DNA from: Linnemannia hyalina | Taxonomy: Eukaryota > Mortierellomycota > Mortierellomycetes > Mortierellales > Mortierellaceae | Reading direction: 5' to 3' | NCBI GenBank assembly: GCA_019671135.1 | Contig: JAHRHY010000014.1 | Coordinates: forward strand, 1 to 55,000 | Length of the DNA: 55,000 bases | Shown here: positions 1 to 11,167 of the stretch, piece after piece | How the letters are laid out: the number at the start of each line of letters is the position of its first letter | How positions within the stretch are numbered: the first letter of the stretch is position 1 | Position numbers and translations under genes: made by a program | Notes under the pieces: generated by a model | What the model was told of the DNA's origin: nothing | The model's database searches: none | Seen by the model: the letters and a program-made list of their open reading frames with translations, nothing else

Positions 1-391
1 AAAAACCCTAAAAAACCCTAAAAAAACCCTAAAAAACCCTAAAAAACCCTAAAAAACCCTAAAAAACCCTAAAAAACCCTAAAAAACCCTAAAAAACCCT
101 AAAAAAACCCTAAAAAACCCTAAAAAACCCTAAAAAACCCTAAAAAACCCTAAAAAACCCTAAAAAACCCTAAAAAACCCTAAAAAACCCTAAAAAAACC
201 CTAAAAAAACCCTAAAAAAACCCTAAAAAACCCTAAAAAACCCTAAAAAACCCTAAAAAACCCTAAAAAACCCTAAAAAACCCTAAAAAACCCTAAAAAA
301 CCCTAAAAAACCCTAAAAAACCCTAAAAAACCCTAAAAAACCCTAAAAAACCCTAAAAAACCCTAAAAATCCCTAAAAATCCCTAAAAATC
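1..391. repeat. Telomere, CCCTAAAAAA-type repeats
   Basis: About 38 head-to-tail units of CCCTA5 to CCCTA7, mostly the 10-bp form. The G-rich strand reads T5-7AGGG. The C-rich strand runs 5' to 3' into the chromosome, as expected for a left end. The innermost three units change to CCCTAAAAAT and then lose register, marking the junction with subtelomeric DNA. The unit is longer in T than the common fungal and animal TTAGGG. Confidence 0.95.
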
Positions 392-450
392 CAAAAGTGT
401 GTTATATAAAGGAATTTTTGCTAATAGTTTACCAGGTTGTAATTACAGTC

Positions 451-915
451 ATGGCAAACTTAAAGCGCCTATTTCAACGGTTGTTAGAGGATGAATGGAC
501 TTTTTTGGATGCAGAATGGCCTACGCAAGAACCATCCAATAATCATAGGACTGCGTTGAAGCTAGTAGCACACATGAAAACTGTTAAAGACTTACTTATA
601 AGAAGATTAGGTGCAATTCCTGTATTCTACTTTCTTGTAGTTATTTGGTCTCTCAAGCAGTATCCAGGTCCATACAGAGAAGTCGACAAAGGATTGTTGA
701 TATTGTACCACTTAGTTGCAGGCTTGGCAATGGATGGAATGTCAACCCACATACCAAAAAGTAGTTTCCACTCCATTCATACAGAGTTCTACAAGACTAA
801 CTATAATGTGCATTCGAAGCATATTAACCATGCACTTGCGAATATGTTCTCCACATTTCCTATACGCTTGATTTCTGCTAAACTCAGGAATCCACCACTA
901 TTCCCACATGTAAGC
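451..915 (+). pseudogene. N-terminal fragment of a probable DDE-type transposase
   Basis: From the ATG at 451 an AT-rich frame encodes about 155 residues and then runs into the MITE-like repeat that begins at 916. The remaining 33 codons to the stop at 1014 are repeat sequence. The fragment contains a helical stretch with IPKSSFHSIHTEFY followed by a segment ending NPPLFPHV. This resembles the region just before the first catalytic Asp in DDE endonucleases of AT-rich transposons known from mucoromycete and glomeromycete fungi. That resemblance is from memory and not tested. No catalytic D/D/E remains. The rest of the gene is not found beyond the repeat, so it was probably lost by recombination through the repeat. 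Confidence 0.4.
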
Positions 916-1408
916 GGCCCCTTCATGTGCAGAGGATATAAAAAGGCATATAAAAAATATCCAAAGTCCAAGGAACGGAGTGTTGACTTCCATAACTGGC
1001 ATATCTCTTCATAGTGGGCAACAGAACACAGAATAAAATAGCAATAGACAGCACAAGAATTTTTAAAATGTAATCTCTCCCCTGTATTTCACGACAAAGA
1101 TACAGTTGAGAATACAAGTGCTTTAGATGATCACATACAAGAACTACTCTGTCGAATCTTGCAGTGAGGGTTACAGGTTAATAGTAGATGGACATATTCA
1201 AGAGTTTGGTGTGCGAAAAATAAGAAGACTTTGTTGTTTGGAGAATGTAGTTGTGTTTAGTAGGATAATCGCGCAAGGAATGTTACAGTGGTTGTTTTAA
1301 ATGGTTGATATCATACATACACTCTCCTCTAATGGACGCGGTGGATATCGTCAAGATCTGCAGAGATGTAACAAACACCATATGATAATTTGGACTTGAA
1401 AGGCCTCC
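916..1408. mobile_element. MITE-like repeat, copy 1 (493 bp)
   Basis: Begins GGCCCCTTCATGTGCAGAGG and ends TGAAAGGCCTCC. It is a close copy of the repeats at 15654-16146 and 34254-35075, and copies 1 and 2 have the same length. The ends form only a weak inverted repeat (GGCC followed by TTCA). It has no coding capacity of its own. Unlike the other two copies it lacks matching 5-bp flanks (TAAGC on the left, AATGT on the right). The left flank is a truncated transposase gene and the right flank is the 3' end of the Rep-like gene, which suggests a recombinant copy. Confidence 0.8.
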
Positions 1409-3316
1409 AATGTGGTGAAATTCATATACGGAACTTGGCCATCGGGATATTCTTCCAGCCATGCAACGATCTTTATTTCTAAACTAAGTCCACATCGTAC
1501 TTTAATACCATTGGACAATGTTGCAAAAATATATTCTTTGTTGTGATACATATCCATTGCAATTGCTATGACTGTATAGCTGGTATTTATTTCAAGTACA
1601 TTATATCCAGCTTTATATGTTGCTTTGTGGATAGCTCTATCATGGACTTGTATAAAATTCTCACCATTCATGTTTTCTAGATGAATATCAACAATTGGTG
1701 GTGCACCTTTGCGGATTCTTCTCTCAGGCCATTGGATCTTTACATTATCTACCTCCACTATACCCATATCCTCGAATTGTAAAACATCATCATCGTAAAT
1801 GTATGGGTACATGCCTTTATGTGCTCCTGCAACAAGTGTTATTGCTGTACATTCGTCAGGCCGTTTGTACTTGGTAACTGTAATATCCTTGATGCTATTC
1901 TCATCCATCTCAACCTCCAAAAAGTATATTGGTCTATCGTTGAAGCTATAGTTGGCTAACAACGTCATTGCTTCCTCTTTCTCGACATTGTTACGATATG
2001 AACCATACTTCTTACCTGTAACAGAGTTCCACCAATGGCAATATGCGAATGCCGATTTTTCACCCATTGTTACATGAATACCTACCATGGATGATATATT
2101 GCCAACTATGTACTTCCAATATGCCTTGTGCTTTACGCAGAAGGTGGGACATTCTTGGATCTCTTCCTTTATGGCATCCAAAACTCCTTTATAATAGGAG
2201 AATGTATATATCTCCTGTCCATAAAAGGTAAGTTCAAGTCTTGTTAGACCTGTTTTCTTTGCCTTTCGAAGTCTCTTATGTAGGTCCTTATCCACATCCA
2301 TGACAAAATTCTCCATTCTTGAACCCAACGACATTTTTACTTCAGCACTCTCCAACATCTGTACAAGTTTGTTGTAGACCTTACAACGGACCTTTTGGTC
2401 TTTTTCGGTGACTCCAAACCAAGAAAGACAGTGGTTACCAACCTTATGGAGATCGTTGGCAATATCTAAATTTTCTCCAAATCTCTCTTGAAGGTACTGT
2501 TGAAGAATTGGACGGCTTGTGACATATCTACAATCCGTAGCAATATCTATATCATGAAGGATAACGTAGTCAACCTCCAGTTCATCAAGTATTGGTATTA
2601 TCTCGGATATTAGAGATATGGCCTCTAGTTCATGGAGCGTTACCTTAATGCTAAAGTAACCAGCATGGTATAAGGCCGAACTTCTAAACTTTTTTCTATG
2701 TTTTTCTAGTAGTTTAGAGCTAAAAAAACTATTGTCTTTGATATAACCCTCGTTAACAACTTTAACCATGGAGTGGCTAACATCGAGGCCTTTAAAAGCT
2801 TCGCGAATATTGGAAGTGGTGTTTTTGCGCTGCTCGTCAACAAGTGCAGCCCGGTTGTGCAATCCCCAGAGTATTAAACTATCGCAGAATATCTCTGAGT
2901 ACTTTTTCCAGCCCGTCTTCGGTTTGCCAGGCAATGCAATCTCTTTGCCCACATCAGAGATAAGATGGGCATATGAGTTCAGCGCCTTGTTAATGGATTT
3001 AGGTATAGCGGACATGTTGAATAGCTTACTGTTTGCAGAGATATGTACTACAAACTTTTTAAAAACCACTTTACTCTGAAGCAAATTTTCTGTGTGCTGA
3101 CCATGATAATGCTCCAATTGCATGCATATGTTTTTGTAAATCTGGTGCAAAAAAGTCTACCAATCCCCACAGTTCTTCCTTTGACATACCATTAAGTTCT
3201 TGCTGAGACTTACCACGTAACAAAACAGCTCTCAAGTACATTGCCATTGTAGGATCCATATGATGCTCATGTATATAAATGGCTATTATTTGCTTAATTT
3301 CTTTAAGTGTTGGCAT
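1351..3316 (-). CDS. Putative Rep-like replication initiator, 639 aa, one 46-bp intron
   Basis: Exon 1 is 3316-3075 and exon 2 is 3028-1351. A 46-bp GT-AG intron (3074-3029) joins them in frame (GA|T). The result is a soluble, AT-rich-codon protein with no signal peptide or membrane segment. Visible motifs are HDIDIATD (residues about 239-246), YNK (299-301) and GLTRLELTFYG (341-351). This order, an acidic D.D..D strand, a YNK motif and an R.E motif, resembles rolling-circle initiators of the phage/plasmid Rep_trans or RstA type. The assignment is tentative and a catalytic tyrosine is not pinned down. The last ~19 residues (from about 1408 downward) are encoded by the MITE-like repeat, so the original C terminus was replaced. 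An array of ~132-bp direct repeats lies immediately upstream. The intron argues for expression in a eukaryote. Confidence 0.6.
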
Positions 3317-3682
3317 TGCATAACTAGTAAACCATTAGGAAAAATGCCTACACTACAATACACTTTTAGATTTGTTGCACTATAAAAGAAGTTATCTCAT
3401 ATTCCATGATAGATTGGATAGAAATATAATGCATATATCATCTATTTCAAGAGAATTTAAACGTAAACTATTAGCAAAAATTCCTTTATATAACACACTT
3501 TTGGATTTTTTAAAACTATTAACGATAAACACGATAGGGGAACAAGCCCCTCAACCAGATGTCAAAGTATTTCATCATGGCGGTTTTGCGACAACTTTTT
3601 TGTAACCACCAATTTTCTCCCAACCACCAAAGTATACAAACGATATTTTATAGACATTTCCTAAGTCTACATAACTTTTATT
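3317..3682. other. AT-rich intergenic stretch
   Basis: AT-rich sequence between the start of the Rep-like gene and the satellite array. It includes the presumed promoter of that gene. No convincing gene is seen. Confidence 0.5.
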
Positions 3683-4735
3683 TATACAACTTCTTTTTTC
3701 TGTCTTGTTATCATACAAAATGCGATAGAAATGTCACAATGTTCATACCCATTTGCATCACGAAATATGGGGTACGTTTTAAGAAACGTCTATTTTTAAA
3801 GACATAGTTGCTCTTTAAACAACACATTTTCTCTACCTTATTATTACACAAAATGCAATAGAAATGTCACAATGTTCATACCCATTTGCATCACGAAATA
3901 TGTAATGTGTTTTAAGAAACGTCTATTTTAAACGACATAACTATTCTGTTAACAACTTCTTTTTTCTGTCTTGTTATCACACAAAATGCGATAGAAATGT
4001 CACAATGTTCATACCCATTTGCATCACGAAATATGTGATAAGTTTTAAGAAACGTCTATTTTAAACGACATAATTACTCTGTTAACAACACATTTTTTCT
4101 CTCTTGTTATCACACAAAATGCGATAGAAATGTCACAATGTTCATACCCATTTGTATCACGAAATATGTGATACGTTTTAAGAAACGTCCATTTTAAACG
4201 ACATAATTACTCTGTTAACAACACATTTTTTCTGTCTTGTTATCATACAAAATGCGATAGAAACGCCACAATATTCATACCCATTTGCATCACGAAATAT
4301 GTAATGTGTTTTAAGAAACGTCTATTTTTAACGACATAATTGCTCTGTTAACAACACATTTTTTCTATCTTGTTATCACACAAAATGCGATAGAAATGTC
4401 ACAATGTTCATACCCATTTGCATCACGAAATATGTGATACGTTTTAAGAAACGTCTATTTTAAACGACATAATTACTCTGTTAACAATACATTTTTCTGT
4501 CTTGTTATTATACAAAATGCGATAGAAATGTTACAATGTTCATACCCATTTGCATCACGAAATATATGATGTGTTTTAAGAAACGTCTATTTTTAACGAC
4601 ATAATTACTCTATTAACAACACATTTTTTCTATCTTGTTATCACACAAAATGCAATAGAAACGTTGTAATATAATAGCCATTTGCATTATAAAATATGTG
4701 ATGTGTTTTAAGAAACGTCTATTTTAAACGATATA
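3683..4735. repeat. Subtelomeric satellite, about 8 direct units of ~132 bp
   Basis: Each unit carries a run of 'cttgttatcacacaaaatg', then 'gatagaaatgtcacaatg', 'catttgcatcacgaaatatg' and 'ttttaagaaacgtctatttt'. Successive occurrences of the same landmark are 132-133 bp apart. Several units contain the 16-bp palindrome ACGTTTTAAGAAACGT (arms ACGTTT/AAACGT around TAAG). Units differ by a few substitutions, and the last one, near 4700, is the most diverged. The array lies directly upstream of the Rep-like gene, so it could be an iteron-like origin or simply a satellite. Confidence 0.85.
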
Positions 4736-5332
4736 ATTGTTATATCTACAACTACCCACAATGCATGGTCTAATTGCGATATCTCTGTTTTTACCATTGT
4801 CGTAATTACCTACAATCTGTATAACAATAAATGCTATAACAATTGTAAGTTAACCAAAGTGTAATAATATTAAACGTCGTGCAAATCGTGGGCTTACCTA
4901 AAGTATGTCAACATTAAACATTGTAATACTTACGAGTTTATCAAGAATGTATTAAAATTAAACATCACGATAATCACGAGGTCATCCAAAATGCGTTCAT
5001 ATCAAATATCATAACTATGGTAATAACTACAGTTTGTCAGCTGTCGAATCGAATGCCAAATGTCAAATGTCGAATGTCGAATATTGTTGAGAAAGTGTAG
5101 CAATAACGCCATTAAAAACGTATCATCTACCCTTTCTTTCCAACAACCAATGTTTGTTAAAGCCACTATGCTACTTTTAAAAAAATCGTGATCCAACTTT
5201 TTTTTAAAACTACCACTACATCATCACCAGTATCACGAGTGCTATATTGGATATACACATAGGATATATCATGAAAAGGAGATATTAGTAACCATCGCTA
5301 ATTATATAAACACGAAAACAAATGCTCTACTA
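4736..5332. other. AT-rich spacer without a recognisable gene
   Basis: Low-GC sequence with only short, unconvincing reading frames. A short imperfect triplication of 'aatgtcaaatgtcgaatgtcg' sits near 5055-5085. Nothing else is recognised. Confidence 0.5.
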
Positions 5333-5783
5333 GGAGGCCATCCATGTTCGGCTCCACCAACCATAGACTACAGTATAAAAATATCTGTCAACACCTATTA
5401 AAACAGTGTGTTCCTTGAGAGTACAACAAATCTCATCAGCTTTTTCCTTCCACCAGTCTCCATTTTCTACATTCACCACCACTACTTTGTAACATCATCT
5501 ACTTTAGCTGAGAAAGCCTTGGACATGATCATCTCATATTGGAAAGGAAATTACTATCTGTAATATCCAGGATCCAATATGAGATGATCATGTCCAAGGC
5601 TTTCTCAGCTAAAGTAGATGATGTTACAAAGTAGTGGTGGTGAATGTAGAAAATGGAGACTGGTGGAAGGAAAAAGCTGATGAGATTTGTTGTACTCTCA
5701 AGGAACACACTGTTTTAATAGGTGTTGACAGATATTTTTATACTGTAGTCTATGGTTGGTGGAGCCGAACATGGATGGCCTCC
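5333..5783. repeat. 211-bp inverted repeat with 29-bp spacer
   Basis: The left arm (5333-5543) and right arm (5573-5783) are reverse complements with no mismatch found on reading. A 29-bp spacer (5544-5572) separates them. The right arm abuts the 3' truncated end of a decayed Crinkler. Reading frames in the arm are short and unidentified. It may be a recent inverted duplication, a hairpin-RNA source, or a fold-back assembly artefact. Confidence 0.85.
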
Positions 5784-5789
5784 TTGATG

Positions 5790-7332
5790 GTAGTCAGCTC
5801 GTCTCGAAATCCATCACAGCGGAATGCGTGTAACACGAGGGGCAACCTGAAAGTGTCAAAAATATCAAGTAAAATTTTGTTAGCTGCGTATTCTGCCTGT
5901 TCATCTCTGAGCATCTCCAAATTGTTGTCACACCGTTGTCATGCTGGCATATGACATACATTAGTCGTAGGTTGCCTTGTGTGGATGATGACGCGAACGA
6001 CGTGGGGCTCTTGTCGCTCAGGATCTGGGCCTCGTCGATGACCATCCGAAAGTTGGACTCGCTTGGAAAGTAAGGACAATGGGCAGCAAGCATCTGTCAC
6101 ACCGATTCGAACTCCTTGCGGACAATAGAGGCCAGGTCGGACACAGGGACTGTGTGTGCCGTTGTGAGATCGCAGGGTTTCATGCATAGATACACGAACA
6201 TAACCTTGAACGTGTTGGGGCACACTTGGAGCAAGCCCCAGCGAGCAGTTGAGAATGTCCGACGGGAGCCAGGGACCTTCAAGCAATACCCGAGGATCAT
6301 GAGGCGCGAAAGGAAGAGCACCAGTGTCATGTTCTTGGCAAAAACAGTGTTGGTGCCGGCCGCGTCTTCCAATGTTTTGTTGTCAATGAGATCAGCTACG
6401 CGGAAGAGGTCGTCCAATCCAAAGTCCGACTTTGCCGAAGCCCCATTGGAAACAGAGCATCTCAATCATGGAACGAGTCTTTCCGTATCCATTGACTCCA
6501 AATACGGGAAAGTCTTGTGCTTGCATTTTGTCGAGGATGTGCAGCAGGACATTGGAGCGGCGCCTCTCAGGAATGAAGGCCCACACTTGGTGGTTTTGAG
6601 TCCTGTGATTCGACAACGCCACGGCGCAACACCTCTGGCAGACCTCGCACGCCAGGTGTGGTGTGGCTGCTGAGAGATTTGGCGTGCTCTGTTCCTGATC
6701 CCGATTAAAGACATGAAGAGAGCTTGATCGTGAGTTTACAATGAGACGAAGGTATAGTACAATAAAAAGATGGGTAACACACGATGCACTTACCGATAGG
6801 CGGTGTACCTGGACGTGATTCATCCGAGAGGTGGCCAGAGCGAGGAGTGGAGACGCGGGCAGGGACAGGTGTACGGACTGTGTAAGTGCAATTAAATGAG
6901 TGCGATGGGTTAGCGCAGGCACAATGGACAGAGCGCATGTGCGACGTGTGAATGAGAGCAGCGCGTGTCTGCATTACCTGGAGGGGGTCGCTGAACGACG
7001 ATGACAATTGTTTTTTTTGGTGGTTGGCCCGAAAAGACATCAGAGAGGTCGTCCGGTTGGGTCAAGCTCGGTCAGGTCAAGCTCGGTCAGGTCGAGCTCG
7101 GTCGGGGAATCAATCTCGATCAAGGCGATCGGCTTGTGCTTGTTGGCCGAGACAACTTGGATGGAGAAGCACCAGAGGGTGAGCTTATCTGGAGCAAAGT
7201 CGTCGAATTCAGGAATTGATAAGCCTCTTGAGATTATCCACTACCTTCGCCTGCTCGATTTCGACAGAGATGGCTTGAGATATTACTTCCTCCATCAACA
7301 AGACAGAAAAGGATCAGACGATTGTTGACTAT
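5790..7332 (-). pseudogene. Decayed Crinkler-type effector (header plus P-loop NTPase remnants)
   Basis: Reading on the minus strand, the header domain starts where the ATG is replaced by ATA (7332-7330), followed by LILFCLVDG. This is the same motif as the intact Crinkler at 8355. A frameshift follows, then AISVEIEQAKVVDNLKRLI and, after another shift, FDDFAPDKLTLW, all typical of Crinkler headers. Downstream, FGVNGYGKTRS (about 6490) looks like a Walker A loop, with a frameshift near 6450. VIDEAQIL (about 6030) looks like a Walker B strand. The sequence ends at the inverted repeat. Multiple shifts and stops make this a pseudogene. The in-frame 15-bp triplication at 7066-7110 is part of it. 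Confidence 0.65.
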
Positions 7333-7379
7333 GGTGTTGCGAAGAAAGGAAAGAAAGGAGGGGCTTGTAAAATGTTGCA

Positions 7380-8354
7380 TATCGTATATATTTAGCAAGC
7401 GGAACATCTGGAGCCAGCCGAGATGCACATCGATGGTCGTGGAACTTGTTTAGCTGGAGTCGTCGTGCTCAGGGGGGTGGTCAAAATGGCAAAGATGGGA
7501 AATACTGGGCTCATGGAGCATTCTCAGCCAATCGTTCTGTTTCAGTTCAAAGATCGCAAGTACTAAACATTGTACGAATCCTACGCTCAAATCTCCAATC
7601 ATTTTGTCCTAATGATAATACTCTTTTTTCAGTTTATCTTTAGTATCCACTCATGGCAAACATCGTACACTCGGCCCTTAACGACTTGCATAAGCCTTTC
7701 GAGATAGGAATGGGAGTGTGGGAGTAGCAAAAAAAGAATCAAACGAAGCAAACATAGTACTCTGGCACGGTCCCCTCTCCCCTCTTCCATTTAAGGAGAA
7801 GTCTCAATTTTCGCAAATACTACGCTTGTCATTTTGACTACCCTCCAGATATGTCTCCTCTACTCATCTAAACATCGACGGGTTAAAAAAATTGAGCAAA
7901 AGTAATGTAAAAAGATTTACTCTCTTCGGTGACGTAATTCGCACGCCCTGCTCCCCAAAGTCACCATTTGTTGCCTTTCTTCCTTTCTGCCACCATTCCC
8001 GCACTTCCAACGCCCTTACCTTTCCACCACGCGCTTTCTTCACCGCCTTTACCATCGCTCGATTCCTTTCCTCACTCTTCCCTCATCTCGTTGCTGGGAC
8101 ACCTTCCCCGTGTCACTCCCCCTCCTTTTTCCTCTGTTCGACTTTACTGTCAGTTTCCCTTATTGCCACTATTTCCACACCTTCATCGCATTTGCCACCG
8201 TCCCCACGCCCTTTTAATCCCTAGCCTTTCTTCTTTCTTCCCTTTTTACTACACACTTTCATCCTTTCGCCTTGTTCTCTTTCACCCCCGACTTCTCCAT
8301 ATCCTTTACCTTCCAGCCTTCTTCACTTCATTTTCACAGATACTTCACAGAGCC
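7380..8354. promoter_or_regulatory. Intergenic and upstream region of the intact Crinkler gene
   Basis: No gene is recognised. From about 7960 to 8350 the plus strand is strongly pyrimidine-rich (C/T tracts), as is common upstream of highly expressed fungal genes. A TGACGTAA core, similar to a bZIP/CRE-type site, lies near 7930. A similar block with the same core is found at 31571-31595. The regulatory role is inferred. Confidence 0.35.
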
Positions 8355-10462
8355 ATGGCCGACAACTCTCAGAACCTGATCCTGTTCTGTCTTGTTGATG
8401 GACTGCCCTCGTCCAGGGCATTCGAGATCGAGGTCTCTGAGAGACGTACCATTGCTCACCTCAAGGACCTTATCAGGGCGAAACAATCACCTGCGTTCAA
8501 CGACATCACAGGGGACCAGCTCTCCCTCAGCCGTGTCTCCATTCATGACGACGGTACCATTCACGACAAGACGGAGCTAAACAACCCTAGAGCACTCCTT
8601 TCCACGCTGTTTGCCGCGAGTCCCGACGACAACACCTACATCATCGTCCAGCGACCTCCTCAAGGTAATGCACTCACGTATACTGATTGATCTCCTACCA
8701 GCTCCTGTGTGGTGTGTGTACAATATTCTAACCTTAACTTTCCGTCTTTTTCAGCCGATACCTCATCTACTAGCGCAGCTGCACCATGTAAGACCTCCGC
8801 TCTTAGCCCGTTACAATAACCAGGACAGTAATGACAAATAGTACTTCTGCCCCAGTAATACAAGGAGCGCTCTGCAATGCATGCCTAGCCCGAACAGGAC
8901 CAGCTCGTTCCTTCAGCCCATCCAATCGCTGTGACTCTCGCGAAATATTCACTATCATCTACCATCCACCGAAACACAGACATGAACGTTCACCATTCTC
9001 ACATTTGGCCATATTTATTCCTTTCACAGTACTTAGCATGTCCGATGTGTTGAATCGGATGCTGCCTGCCCTGCGGTACTCTCCGTACATGTCAGAGTCG
9101 ACGACTGCTACGCACTCTACATTTAGCCGAACACCAACTGAAGCTTTAGAATGGACGCAATTTCTAACGCGGGCAACTTCTCTTAATCATCCTGCCAGTC
9201 GGAGATTCAGGCCTGATGACGTCCGTTTTAATCCTCACCTTCTCCTCTCGAATGAAGAGTCTGTCAGCTCCGCCTTGGATGCCAATGTCTATGAAGTCCT
9301 GAACCGTCTACTGTCCGTTGGTCGGATTGGAATGCACCCCGAGGCCGAGGTGGTAGGAAGGCCGGACCGCGTTTACTATCAACCTCCAAGAGATGCACGA
9401 GTACTCATTGAGATCAAGACGAATAGGGCCTTGGCCTGTGACGATCTCGTAGCAAAGTACAGGGAAGACATGGATCTTGTCGCCAGGAATGAAACACCAG
9501 CAAACCCCACGTGGCGCCAGGTCCACCAGATATTCGGCTATCTTTCTCACAACAACCTGCGGTATGGCGTCCTCACTACCTACCACCAGACCTGGTTTAT
9601 GAGGACAGATGCGGGGAGAATATGGATATCGCCCACGATTTATCACGACAACATCACCCCAACATTGCTACAGTGCTACATGTATCTCATTGGGTTTGCC
9701 GGCCAAGATCATACCACTCCGCCTGCTCCACCGTCCCCCCCGCCAGACCCTGATGATGACGACGACGGTGACAATGGCGGTGGCGGTGCCTCGAACGACG
9801 GTGGGTACCAGGGACGAAAGCAGCATGCCGGAAAGCAAGGTCAGCGGCACTCCAGTATCATTACAAGGAGCAGGAGCAAGATTCAGCAGATCTTCCGAGG
9901 ACAGAGCATAGTCCGACAGCTTCCAAATGGACTGACCGTGACAGTTGGGAAGCTATACCTGCATGAATTTGAGATCCAAGAGGTTCTTGGAGAGGGTCGA
10001 AATGGACGTGTTTTTCGCGCAATGTGGGGGGACGAACAAGTGGCGTTGAAGACATGCGATTTGTACAAAAATCCGGAGTATGAAGACGAGATGCTCACGG
10101 AGGTGGCCGTGTACGAGGCACTTAAAGTCCTTCAAGGTGTCTGCATTCCCCATATCAAGACTGCAGGATATGATGGAGGCATATTTGTCGTCGCGATGGA
10201 GATTGTGGGATCTCCCATGGAGGTAGACACGCTGAGCCATGAGGAGCGCTTGAAGATCGTCGACCATTTGTCGCTGATTCACCAGCATGGGATCGTCCAT
10301 AACGACATTCGGCCCCACAATATCCTTGTTCGCCGCTGTGATGGTGGATTCCAAGTCCGATTCATTGACTTTTCGTTATCAAGGCGTACCTATGATAAGC
10401 ATGCGCTGAAGAAGGAGATAATCCAGCTGGAATGTCTACTTTGGCCCAGTGGACGCACCTGA
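8355..10462 (+). CDS. Crinkler-family effector with PD-(D/E)XK nuclease and kinase-like domains
   Basis: Three exons (8355-8664, 8755-8787, 8829-10462) give 658 residues. Residues 1-103 form a ubiquitin-like Crinkler header (LILFCLVDG near the start, FEIEV, LKDLIRAK, LNNPRALLS). The middle carries a restriction-endonuclease-like core: GRPD with Asp about 294, then LIEIKT with Glu about 309 and Lys about 311. A Pro/Asp/Gly-rich linker follows. The C terminus is kinase-like: glycine loop LGEGRNGRVF, VALKT Lys about 522, HNDIRPHN with Asp about 607, and IDFS Asp about 628. This nuclease-plus-kinase order matches described Crinkler effectors, thought to act in a host or rival cell nucleus. The kinase C-lobe looks short. 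An alternative intron (about 8930-9037, in frame) would remove 36 residues. Confidence 0.8.
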
Positions 10463-10689
10463 CCACTCGTCAACCACCTGAGGCCAGGCTCAACATCACC
10501 GGATTTCGGGGTCCTGTGTTAGTACTCTATTTCATTTCTTTTCCTACTTAGCCTAGCAGCAGCTTCTCTTCCTTGCTTTCGCGCCAAACATTTTCCTTGG
10601 TAATATTGGTAGCAAAGGCCGAAAATACACTCCTGATGCTTTCTTGAATTTTTCTCAATCATCAACCATCGCCCATTTGATTCATAGTT

Positions 10690-10800
10690 CCCTTGACCAC
10701 TTGTTCACTCGACCACTTGTTCACTTGACCACTTGTTCACTCGACCACTTGTTCACTCGATCACTTCCTCACTCGACCACTTGTTCACCCGACCCTTTGT
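10690..10800. repeat. 16-bp minisatellite
   Basis: About seven tandem copies of a unit like TTCACTCGACCACTTG, with small changes. It lies between the Crinkler gene and the LTR. Confidence 0.8.
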
Positions 10801-10837
10801 CTTTCCACCATTTTTTTTTCTTCTTTCATAGTATCAC

Positions 10838-11132
10838 TGAAATAGGAGCAGAGCAAGAGAGAAGAGGCAAGGGTAAGGACAAGGAAGGAAGACAAGAGGC
10901 AAGGAGAATAGCAAGGGAAAGAGACAAGAGGGTGTAGGGACAAGAGGGAAGGGCAAGAAGGAATGAGGTTTATTGTACAAAAGGGACAGGGTATTTATAA
11001 GTCTATGATGTGAGGGATAATGACGAGGTAATAATAAGCAGGGGTAGTATGTAAGACAGACACACAAGATATTAACAAGGAAGTAAGGAACAAGGCAGCC
11101 AAAAACAGGAGGCAATCTACAATCCTGTTACA
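10838..11132 (+). mobile_element. 5' LTR of a Ty3/gypsy-type element (295 bp)
   Basis: Begins TGAAATAGGAGC and ends TCCTGTTACA. It is related to the solo LTR at 33013-33304, which starts TGTAATAGGAGC and ends TCCTGTAGCA. Both are purine-rich in the first half and share a GTTTATTGTAC block. The gag gene begins 35 bp after its end, in the position expected for a 5' LTR. No 3' LTR is seen. Confidence 0.65.
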
Positions 11133-11167
11133 ATCACTCCTTTCGTTTTCCTATTCACATTTTCATT

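Noticed and set aside
3683..4735. CRISPR-like regular repeats
   Set aside because: The units are ~132 bp head-to-tail copies without short repeats separated by unique spacers. This is a satellite in a eukaryotic chromosome.
7968..8354. N-terminal extension of the Crinkler frame
   Set aside because: Upstream codons are a pyrimidine-rich Phe/Leu/Pro/Ser run typical of a leader. The header domain starts at the ATG at 8355.
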